From: CALKKN01 sp050118555
GTDB taxonomy: Bacteria > Pseudomonadota > Gammaproteobacteria > Xanthomonadales > SZUA-36
Length of the DNA: 5,539 nucleotides
Direction of reading: 5' to 3'
Assembly: GCA_050118555.1 (NCBI GenBank)
Contig: JASFKQ010000246.1
Span: 1-5,539 of the forward strand
The translations under genes and the position numbers were made by a program. The notes under the pieces are model-generated. The model did no database searches. It was not told the origin of the DNA and saw only the letters and a program-made list of their open reading frames with translations. Positions 1 through 5,539 of this stretch are shown here, piece by piece; the first letter of the stretch is position 1, and each line of letters opens with the position of its first letter.

Positions 1-695
1 ACTACCGATACTCGATGACGGTCGGCGACGGTTTCTGGAACGAGGACTCGCCCGACAACCCCTATACCTACCTGGCCAGCGTGAAGGTGGGTCGCTGGGC
101 CGAACAGGGCACGTCCTTCAGCTATTCCGGGGTGAACACCTTCATCCTGGGCTGGCTGGTCGAAACAATCGAAGGAATGCCCTTTCAGGACGCCCTGAGC
201 CGCGAGATATGGACCCGGATCGGGGCCGAGGGAGACGCCTCCATCCTGGCGCCCCGCTTCGGCGTACCCATCACACATGGTGGCCTGATGGCGCGGCTGC
301 GTGACGTCGCCCGCTTCGGCCTGCTGTTTACGCCCAGCTATGCCAGGGTCGCAAAAGAAAGGATCGTCTCCGAGCGCTACGTCGACCTGATCCTGAACGG
401 CGGCAGACCTGAACTGTTGAAAAATGCGCGCTTCGGGGCGCCCGACGATCCGACCGTTCGTCACAATGTCTATCAATGGGACCTGGTGTGGGACAACGGG
501 GACTTTCTGAAAGGGGGCTGGGCAGGACAAGGCCTGCTGATCAATCCCGGGCGAGACCTGGTCGCTGTGTGGACCGGCTATTTCAAGGACGACGAGCACA
601 GCGAGGTCGAACTGCTGCCGATACTCCGCACCGTGCTCAATGGACTTTACGGTGGCGAACCGGAACCAGGCGAGGCCGGGGGCGAGGATGAGTAG
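1..695 (+). CDS. Serine hydrolase, beta-lactamase/PBP-like fold (C-terminal part, 5' end outside window)
   Basis: The frame is open from the first base (first full codon at 3-5) to TAG at 693-695, giving 230 visible residues. The ATG at 15 is probably internal: the coding frame continues upstream of it and no ribosome binding site precedes it. Seen, counting from the Met at 15: FSYSGVNTFILGWLVE (35-50), which fits the Tyr-x-x-x-Asn second catalytic motif of 6-aminohexanoate-dimer-hydrolase-like (NylB-like) and related class C-type serine hydrolases; GGLMARLRDVARFGLL (89-104), the usual Gly-Gly / Asp-Ala-Arg-Phe-Gly helix of this fold; and GGWAGQGLLINPGRDLVAVW (167-186), the third-motif strand in its Gly-x-x-Gly-Gln form rather than Lys-Thr-Gly. 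The nucleophile Ser-x-x-Lys motif must lie upstream of the window. The protein ends in an acidic Gly/Glu-rich tail. Members of this fold act as esterases, amidases or peptidases, and the substrate cannot be told from this fragment. It converges on the galactose cluster and is probably unrelated to it. Confidence 0.85.
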   Translation, partial: YRYSMTVGDGFWNEDSPDNPYTYLASVKVGRWAEQGTSFSYSGVNTFILGWLVETIEGMPFQDALSREIWTRIGAEGDASILAPRFGVPITHGGLMARLRDVARFGLLFTPSYARVAKERIVSERYVDLILNGGRPELLKNARFGAPDDPTVRHNVYQWDLVWDNGDFLKGGWAGQGLLINPGRDLVAVWTGYFKDDEHSEVELLPILRTVLNGLYGGEPEPGEAGGEDE

Positions 696-735
696 AAGGC
701 CGCTGTAAACGTGACTGACGTGCAGTCCAGGGTTT

Positions 736-751
736 GCAGGCGCATTCCTGC
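736..751. terminator. Weak hairpin between convergent genes, possible bidirectional terminator
   Basis: The 65-base gap at 696-760 separates the serine hydrolase stop from the beta-galactosidase stop. It contains a perfect 5-bp inverted repeat, GCAGG (736-740) and CCTGC (747-751), around a 6-base loop. The stem does not extend cleanly, and neither strand has a convincing T-tract after it, so a classic intrinsic terminator is not supported. Its position between two convergent stop codons is the main argument for a role. Nothing else recognisable was seen in this gap. Confidence 0.2.
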
Positions 752-760
752 CAGATCTGA

Positions 761-3700
761 CTACTCTTCATAAATCGGACTGATGCTGAAGCTGTACGCG
801 TAGCGCTTCGCAGTCAGCGAATAGTCCATCAGGGTCCGCGCACCCCACGAGTCGTCACCACCGACTCCCATCTGGCCGAGGTCGATATCCAGTGACACCA
901 GGTCCCGCGGCACGATGTCATTGACGTGCATGTTCACGCGATTCTCGTTGTCCCTCGCGCCTTCGCCGTCTTCACTGGTAATGGCGATCTTGACCGGGGG
1001 AACCAGATCCTCAAGCCGCTGGTGGCTGACCCCGAAACTGACAAGTTCGTCCGCCGTCACCTGGATGCCAACGGCCCGGTCGTTGCGCAGCCTCAACCAC
1101 CGGGTATCGGTCTTGTAGCCGTTTTCCTGCGGGCGCACATACGGCACGTAGTGATCCTGCACCCTGTTCTCATAGTAGCCCACGTCTGCCGCGAGCTTTC
1201 GGTCGACATAGTTTTCGAACGGCCCGCGGCCAAACCAGCCCACACGGTCCAGGGATCGGTCAAGCTCCACGTTCATGCCAACGCGGGGCAACACCGGTCG
1301 CCCTTCCGCCTTCTCGAAACGGTTGTCCAGGTGCACCCGGCCCGCAGTATCGAAGCGGAACAGCGTGCTCCAGCGGGCGGCCAAAGCGCCGGCGGCGTCC
1401 GCGAAGGCGTAGCGGGCGAGCACGTCGATACGCTTATCCGATGCGGACGTCACCTCCAGCGACTCGAGGCGCCGGTTGCCCCGCGCCTCTTTCCAGGCGC
1501 CCGCCCAGTCGGGCATGTAGTTGCCAAAATCATTGTCGGTGGGCGCACGCCAGAAGTTCGGCGCCAACGGCCTGAGCAGCAACTCGGCGCCGCCTACCTG
1601 GATCGAACTGAGGAGACCGATGTTCCGGTCGATGGCCATGCTCGAATCGCCGCAACGCACACTGATCCCGCCCGGGGTTTCGGACAGAATGAGACGAGCG
1701 CATCGGTCGCGGGCCGGTGCGGCAGGCGGCCGGCGGCCCGTGATCGCGAACTGTGCTTCGGCATAACTGTGGCCTGCCGGCAGAAGACCGCGAGCTTCAG
1801 GCGACACCACCTGCAGATTGACGTGATACTCGGCGTCCGCCCGCATTTGCGGCGGCTCGTCCCACAGGCGCAGAACGGATTTCTCGCCGGGGGACAAGCC
1901 CAGCTCAAGCGCACCCGTGCGCTCCAGCGGCTTACCGTCCTCCAGCAACCGCCATCTCAGCTGGAACCCCTCCAACGACATGAAACGGTAGTTATTGGTC
2001 AGTTCCAACAGACCTTCGCGGGGAAGGGGCATATCGAATCTGACGTGCTGATAGACGCGCTTGACTTCGCGGTAAGCGGGTTGCACCCGTCGGTCGGGAA
2101 AGACGATGCCGTTGATATTGAAGTTTCCGCTGGACGGCACGCCCGGGGGGCCATAGTCGCCGCCGTAGGCCCAGTACGGCACGCCGTTTTGGTCGTGCTC
2201 GAGCAGGCCCTGGTCAACCCAGTCCCAGATGAACCCGCCGGCGAGGATGTCAAAGCGATCGATGGTGTCCCAGTATTCGGCCAGGTTACCCGTGCTGTTG
2301 CCCATCGAGTGGGCGTACTCGATCAGCAGAAACGGCCGGTCGTTGTGCGTTTGAGCGTAGCGCTCGAGGTCCCAGTAGTGCCAGTACATGCTGGAATGAA
2401 AATCGGAGTGGCGCTCGCCGACGTCCTCGAGCTTGCCTTCGGTCTCGTATTGCACCGGCCGCGACGTATCGCGAGATTTGGTCCAGTGATAGGTCGCGCC
2501 CAGGTTCACGCCGTCTCCGGCCTCGTTGCCCAGGGACCAGATCACCACCGACGGGAAGTTCTTGTCCCGCTCGACCATGCGCTGCATGCGGTCGAGGTGG
2601 TGGGCCATCCAGCGGGGTTTGTTGCCCAGTGTCCGGTCCGGGTCGTAGCCGTAGCCATGGCTTTCGATATTCGCCTCGTCGACCACGTACAGGCCGTATT
2701 CCGAAGTCAGTTCGTAGAAACGTTCCGGAAAGGGGTAATGCGAGGTGCGCACCGCGTTCATGTTGGCCGCCTTCATCAGGCGAATGTCTTCCAGCATGGT
2801 GGCCTCGTCGATGACATGACCGGTCTCGTGGTGATGCTCGTGCAGATTGGTGCCCTTGATCTTGACCCGCTGGCCGTTGACCAGGAATCGGCCGTTCACG
2901 ATCTCCACGGAACGGAAGCCGATGCGCTGCGACACGGCTTCCAGCACTCTGCCCTCACTGTCCTTCAATTCCATGACGAGCGTATAGAGGTTTGGGATCT
3001 CCGCGGACCAGGCACGGATGCCGGGCAGCAGACCGCCCAATTCGACCGCATTGCGGCCCGGTGCGAGCATGTCGGTGCGCTGCGCGAAAAACGGGGTCTC
3101 ATCCCCGTCCATCACGGCAACGCTGAAGGTGGCGGCAAACGGTTCGGCGCCGGCGTTGAACAGATCGGCCTCGAGCCTGAATCGCCCGTCCCGGTAGTCA
3201 TTGGCGAGGTCCGCGTGCACGAAATAGTCCCTGAGCCGCTGCTGTGGGCGAGCATGGAGACTCACGTCCCGTTGAATGCCGCTCAGCGACCAGAAGTCCT
3301 GATCTTCCAGGTAGCTGCCCGTGCTCCAGCGGTAGACTTCCACGGCGAGCAGGTTTCGCCCAGAGCGGACGAAGGAAGTGACATCGAACTCGGAGGGTGT
3401 TTTGCTGCCTTCACTGTAACCGACGTACTGACCGTTTACCCAGACATAGAAAGCCGAGCTGACGGCGCCGAAGTTTAGGAACACGTCACGCCCCCCCCAG
3501 GATGCGGGAACCTCGAACGCGCGCCGGTAGGAACCCACCGGGTTGTCCTCCGCAGGCACCCGCGGTTCATCGACGTCGAAAGGGTACGGAACGTTGACGT
3601 AGATCGGGTAACCGAAGCCGTGTCGCTCCCAGTTCGACGGCACGGGCAGATCCGACCACTCGCTGTCGTCGAAACCGGGCTCGTAAAAGCCCCGGGGCCG

Positions 3701-3970
3701 GCTGGCCGGCGAATCCGAGTAGTGGAACCGCCATTGACCGTTCAGGGATTTGAACCAGGGATTCGCGGCGCGGTCGCCGGCCAGGGCGGCGCCGGCGTCC
3801 GGCCACGCAAGGAACCAGGCCCTTGGTGCCTCGGCGTTCTCCCGGATGACTTCGATGTTGTTCCAGTTCGGAGGCGTGCTGTCCGGGCCGGCGATGGCCG
3901 CCGCAGGCGCCAGCACCAACAGAAGAGCGAGCGCCACCGCGCGATAAGGATGCGAAAAGGACCTCTTCAT
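761..3970 (-). CDS. lacZ: Exported GH2 beta-galactosidase (LacZ-type)
   Basis: Predicted to hydrolyse terminal beta-D-galactosides such as lactose. The protein is 1069 residues, against 1024 for E. coli LacZ; the surplus includes a 27-residue signal peptide. Approximate layout: signal peptide 1-27; jelly-roll sugar-binding domain 70-240; first immunoglobulin-like domain 245-353; TIM barrel 355-650; second Ig-like domain 655-745; C-terminal beta-sandwich 765-1060. Catalytic residues align with E. coli: acid/base Glu483 in WSLGNEAGDG (E461), nucleophile Glu551 in IEYAHSMGNS (E537), His377 in NLHEHH (H357), His411 in SHYP (H391), and magnesium-site Glu436 and His438 in DEANIESHG (E416, H418). 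Asn126 (N102), Phe617 and Asn620 (F601, N604), APTDNDFG (809-816) and Trp1042 in GGDDSWG (W999) also match. The position of E. coli Asp201 is Thr217. The start was chosen because it begins a clear signal peptide, overlaps the galT stop as ATGA and has GGGAG 7 bases upstream; the frame stays open for 176 more codons, but only inside galT. It is the last gene of the galK-galT cluster. The natural substrate could be another beta-galactoside, for example from a polysaccharide. Confidence 0.96.
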   Translation of the reverse strand: MKRSFSHPYRAVALALLLVLAPAAAIAGPDSTPPNWNNIEVIRENAEAPRAWFLAWPDAGAALAGDRAANPWFKSLNGQWRFHYSDSPASRPRGFYEPGFDDSEWSDLPVPSNWERHGFGYPIYVNVPYPFDVDEPRVPAEDNPVGSYRRAFEVPASWGGRDVFLNFGAVSSAFYVWVNGQYVGYSEGSKTPSEFDVTSFVRSGRNLLAVEVYRWSTGSYLEDQDFWSLSGIQRDVSLHARPQQRLRDYFVHADLANDYRDGRFRLEADLFNAGAEPFAATFSVAVMDGDETPFFAQRTDMLAPGRNAVELGGLLPGIRAWSAEIPNLYTLVMELKDSEGRVLEAVSQRIGFRSVEIVNGRFLVNGQRVKIKGTNLHEHHHETGHVIDEATMLEDIRLMKAANMNAVRTSHYPFPERFYELTSEYGLYVVDEANIESHGYGYDPDRTLGNKPRWMAHHLDRMQRMVERDKNFPSVVIWSLGNEAGDGVNLGATYHWTKSRDTSRPVQYETEGKLEDVGERHSDFHSSMYWHYWDLERYAQTHNDRPFLLIEYAHSMGNSTGNLAEYWDTIDRFDILAGGFIWDWVDQGLLEHDQNGVPYWAYGGDYGPPGVPSSGNFNINGIVFPDRRVQPAYREVKRVYQHVRFDMPLPREGLLELTNNYRFMSLEGFQLRWRLLEDGKPLERTGALELGLSPGEKSVLRLWDEPPQMRADAEYHVNLQVVSPEARGLLPAGHSYAEAQFAITGRRPPAAPARDRCARLILSETPGGISVRCGDSSMAIDRNIGLLSSIQVGGAELLLRPLAPNFWRAPTDNDFGNYMPDWAGAWKEARGNRRLESLEVTSASDKRIDVLARYAFADAAGALAARWSTLFRFDTAGRVHLDNRFEKAEGRPVLPRVGMNVELDRSLDRVGWFGRGPFENYVDRKLAADVGYYENRVQDHYVPYVRPQENGYKTDTRWLRLRNDRAVGIQVTADELVSFGVSHQRLEDLVPPVKIAITSEDGEGARDNENRVNMHVNDIVPRDLVSLDIDLGQMGVGGDDSWGARTLMDYSLTAKRYAYSFSISPIYEE
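3890..3970 (-). other. Sec-type signal peptide of the beta-galactosidase
   Basis: Residues 1-27 show a basic n-region (MKR, with Arg10), a hydrophobic core (AVALALLLVL, 11-20) and an Ala-Ile-Ala signal peptidase I site (25-27) followed by GPD. There is no twin-arginine motif and no cysteine lipobox, so a soluble periplasmic or secreted protein is expected rather than a lipoprotein. The classical LacZ homologues are cytoplasmic and lack this segment. Confidence 0.85.
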
Positions 3971-5013
3971 CCCCTGTCTCCCGTTTGCAGGACATGGCGC
4001 AGTCGCTCGGCCGCCGCCTCCGGCGTGAGATCGCGCTGCGGCATGCCGAACATCTCGAAACCCACCATGTGCTTGCGGACGGTCGCGGAACGCAGCAGGG
4101 GCGGATTGATATGTATGTGGAATTGCCACTCGGGGTGGCCGGCGCCATCCGACGGCCTTGGATGGAAACCCATCGAATAGGGTACGGAGGCAGCGAACAG
4201 CCGTTCGTATGCGATGAGGGTGAGCCGCAATACGCGGGCGAGAGCCTCTACATCTTCCGTTGTCATCACGTCCGGGGCACTGACGGGCCGGGTCGGCAAC
4301 AGGAGCGTTTCGAACGGCCACACGGCCCAGTACGGCACCAGCGAGACGGCCCGCGCGGTAGAGCAGACGAGGCGCCTGCCGTCGGCCCGTTCCGCATCGA
4401 GGTAATCCAGCAGCAGCGGGCGGCCGTGCGCCGCAAAGTAGTCCGCCTGGCACGCCAGTTCCTTTGCGACTTCGTCGGGAAGTTGACTGGTCGCCCACAA
4501 CTGGGCATGGGGGTGCGGGTTGCTGCAGCCCATCATCTGGCCGCGGTTTTCGAAGACCTGCACGTAGGCGATACCCGGATCGCTGTCCAGGGACGAGAAT
4601 TCCCGGAACAGCAATTGGAGCGCCGCGGCGACACCCGCGTCGTCCATTGTCGCCAGCCGCAGGTCGTGGCGCTCCGAGAAACAGATCACGCGGCAGCGGC
4701 CGGCCACGGGCTCGCCGACGAATAGTCCTGCTTCGGGCCCTTCTTCGGGCTCGAGGGCCTGTACCCTCGGCGTCAGGGCTGCAAAGTCGTTGTCAAAAGC
4801 GAAGCCGCCTCGATATTCCGGGTTACGGACACCGCCGGCCCGCGTATTGCCCGGGCACAGATAGCAATCGGGATCAAAGGTGGGCCCTGCCTCCACTTCC
4901 GGTTCGTCGACCTGCCCCTGCCAGGGTCGTTGCACGCGGTGCGGCGAGACCAGCACCCACTCCCCGGTCAGCAGGTTCTTCCGACGGTGCGAATGCGACT
5001 GCATGTCCGTCAC
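3967..5013 (-). CDS. galT: Galactose-1-phosphate uridylyltransferase
   Basis: Cytoplasmic Leloir enzyme that exchanges galactose-1-phosphate with UDP-glucose to give UDP-galactose and glucose-1-phosphate through a uridylyl-histidine intermediate. It has 348 residues from the GTG start, the usual length for bacterial GalT (HIT superfamily). Seen: the N-terminal signature RRKNLLTGEWVLVSPHR (10-26); metal-site Cys50 and Cys53 in CYLCPGN, with His116 as the likely third ligand (E. coli H115); the active site GCSNPHPHAQLWA (162-174), with His167 and His169 matching E. coli H164 and nucleophile H166, and Gln171 matching Q168; Glu208 in the DAERADG segment (E. coli E182, iron site); and His284, His299 and His301 followed by NPPLLRSATVRKHMVGFEM (303-321), matching E. 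coli H281, H296 and H298. All key residues are present. The start is uncertain: GTG at 5013 lies one base after the galK stop, and ATG at 5004 would give 345 residues. Each has a Shine-Dalgarno-like tract at good spacing. The stop overlaps the beta-galactosidase ATG as ATGA. Confidence 0.97.
   Translation of the reverse strand: MTDMQSHSHRRKNLLTGEWVLVSPHRVQRPWQGQVDEPEVEAGPTFDPDCYLCPGNTRAGGVRNPEYRGGFAFDNDFAALTPRVQALEPEEGPEAGLFVGEPVAGRCRVICFSERHDLRLATMDDAGVAAALQLLFREFSSLDSDPGIAYVQVFENRGQMMGCSNPHPHAQLWATSQLPDEVAKELACQADYFAAHGRPLLLDYLDAERADGRRLVCSTARAVSLVPYWAVWPFETLLLPTRPVSAPDVMTTEDVEALARVLRLTLIAYERLFAASVPYSMGFHPRPSDGAGHPEWQFHIHINPPLLRSATVRKHMVGFEMFGMPQRDLTPEAAAERLRHVLQTGDRG
3978..3982 (-). promoter_or_regulatory. 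Ribosome binding site of the beta-galactosidase gene, inside the galT 3' end
   Basis: GGGAG on the minus strand lies 7 bases before the ATG at 3970-3968 and within the last codons of galT. Together with the ATGA overlap it supports re-initiation by ribosomes finishing galT, and it decides the start in a frame that is open much further upstream. Confidence 0.6.
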
Positions 5014-5025
5014 CTCAATCCTCCC
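5012..5025 (-). promoter_or_regulatory. Two tandem ribosome binding sites for the two candidate galT starts
   Basis: On the minus strand GGGAGG (5025-5020) sits 6 bases before the GTG at 5013-5011. A second tract, GAGGT (5016-5012), sits 7 bases before the ATG at 5004-5002. The second tract overlaps the GTG codon itself, and the galK stop TGA (5017-5015) lies between the two tracts. Both tracts look usable, so sequence alone does not choose the start. GTG is listed because its tract is the longer match and its gap to galK is only one base. Confidence 0.55.
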
Positions 5026-5539
5026 ACCGCGAAACCGGGCCGGAAGGACCTACCCGGTGTATCCAGGGCTCATGGCCGAGCACCGCACCGAACGTGTGCG
5101 CAATACCGGCCGCGGCGCTGTCGGCGTCTTCTTCCCTCACGAGACTGATGGTACAGCCTCCGAAGCCACCGCCCATCATGCGGCTGCCGAGTACGCCGTC
5201 CTGCCCCAGTGCAATGTCGACCAGGAGATCCACTTCGGGGCAACTGACCTCGTAATCGTCCCTCAGGCTGGCGTGGGAATCACAAAGGAGCGCGCCCAGC
5301 ATCGCGAAATCGGCCTCCGCCAGGGCATCGCGGGCTTCGAGGACCCGGAGGTTTTCGCTGATTACGTGGCGACATCGCCGATAGAGGCGGTCTCCCAGGA
5401 GGGCTTCCTGCCGCTCCAGTCCTCGCAAGTCGAGATCGCGTAGCGATTCGAGGTCGGGCAACGCACCCTCAAGGCGTCCCACGGCCTCTTCGCACTCCTG
5501 CCTCCGGGTGTTGTAACCCCCGCTCGCCAGGCGGTGGCT
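5015..5539 (-). CDS. galK: Galactokinase (C-terminal 174 residues, 5' end outside window)
   Basis: Phosphorylates galactose to galactose-1-phosphate with ATP in the cytoplasm, the first committed step of the Leloir pathway (GHMP kinase family). The frame is open from the window edge to TGA at 5017-5015, and the methionine-like GTG at 5482 is an internal Val. The visible part begins in the segment GGYNTRRQECEEA, matching SEYNTRREQCETG of E. coli GalK. It continues through a helical region, then CDSHASLRDDYEVSCPEVD (5293-5237), the conserved S-H-x-S-x-R-D-D-(Y/F)-E segment, and the third GHMP motif RMMGGGFGGC (5182-5153). The second residue of RMM differs from the RMT of E. coli GalK, a change I recall from other bacterial galactokinases. 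The N-terminal galactokinase signature and GHMP motifs 1 and 2 lie outside the window. The visible length is a little under half of a typical 380-390-residue GalK. It is the first visible gene of the cluster and ends one base before the GTG candidate of galT, so it is almost certainly co-transcribed with it. The promoter is not in the window. Confidence 0.96.
   Translation of the reverse strand, partial: SHRLASGGYNTRRQECEEAVGRLEGALPDLESLRDLDLRGLERQEALLGDRLYRRCRHVISENLRVLEARDALAEADFAMLGALLCDSHASLRDDYEVSCPEVDLLVDIALGQDGVLGSRMMGGGFGGCTISLVREEDADSAAAGIAHTFGAVLGHEPWIHRVGPSGPVSRWED

Noticed and set aside
15..17. ATG at 15 as the true start of the serine hydrolase
   Set aside because: The frame is open to the window edge, the fold needs an upstream Ser-x-x-Lys half, and there is no ribosome binding site before this codon.
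1..695. Calling the left-hand gene an antibiotic-resistance beta-lactamase
   Set aside because: The visible motifs are those of the broad serine hydrolase family in its Tyr-x-x-x-Asn and Gly-x-x-Gly-Gln form; nothing seen supports beta-lactam hydrolysis.
713..727. A second inverted repeat (GACT / AGTC) in the convergent gap
   Set aside because: A four-base stem with a 7-base loop is expected by chance and is not followed by a T-tract.
926..3478. An 850-codon open frame on the + strand, antisense to the beta-galactosidase gene
   Set aside because: Its codons pair exactly with the sense codons, so its stops correspond to TTA, CTA and TCA in the gene. These are rare Leu and Ser codons in GC-rich genes, which explains the long open frame. 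The translation resembles no known protein, while the sense strand is an unambiguous GH2 enzyme.
3971..4498. N-terminal extension of the beta-galactosidase frame by 176 codons
   Set aside because: It lies entirely within galT, gives Arg/Pro/Gly-rich nonsense, and would bury a clear signal peptide with its own start and ribosome binding site.
4464..5255. Long + strand open frame opposite galT and galK
   Set aside because: The protein is Arg/Pro/Ser-rich with no family resemblance and lies opposite two strongly conserved genes; it is a GC-content shadow.

Overview
The window is compact, GC-rich (clearly above 60% by eye) bacterial chromosome with four protein genes and almost no non-coding DNA. 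Strong Shine-Dalgarno-like purine tracts, a GTG start candidate, 1- to 4-base gene junctions and a Sec-type signal peptide suggest a high-GC Gram-negative bacterium. A gammaproteobacterium is a reasonable guess, but no marker in the window settles the taxonomy. No RNA genes, mobile elements, CRISPR arrays, attachment sites or origins were seen.

Layout. Positions 1-695 (+) hold the 3' end of a serine hydrolase of the beta-lactamase / penicillin-binding-protein fold, whose N-terminal half lies before the window. A 65-base gap (696-760) with one weak hairpin separates it from a convergent cluster that fills the rest of the window on the minus strand. Read in transcription order, from high to low coordinates, the cluster is: galK (galactokinase, 3' part only, enters at 5539 and ends at 5015), galT (galactose-1-phosphate uridylyltransferase, 5013-3967) and a GH2 beta-galactosidase with a signal peptide (3970-761). 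The galK stop and the GTG candidate of galT are one base apart. galT and the beta-galactosidase gene overlap in an ATGA, so the three genes look like one translationally coupled operon.

How they work together. The beta-galactosidase is predicted to be exported. It would release galactose from lactose or other beta-galactosides in the periplasm or outside the cell. After uptake (no transporter is in the window), GalK would phosphorylate galactose to galactose-1-phosphate. GalT would then exchange it with UDP-glucose to give UDP-galactose and glucose-1-phosphate (Leloir pathway). galE, a mutarotase, a sugar transporter, a regulator and the promoter are not visible and may lie upstream of galK beyond 5539.

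Nothing here amounts to an undescribed system. The points most worth a second look are the exported GH2 enzyme coupled to cytoplasmic Leloir genes, the replacement by Thr of the residue matching the E. coli LacZ sodium/galactose ligand Asp201, and two alternative galT starts that each have their own ribosome binding site.
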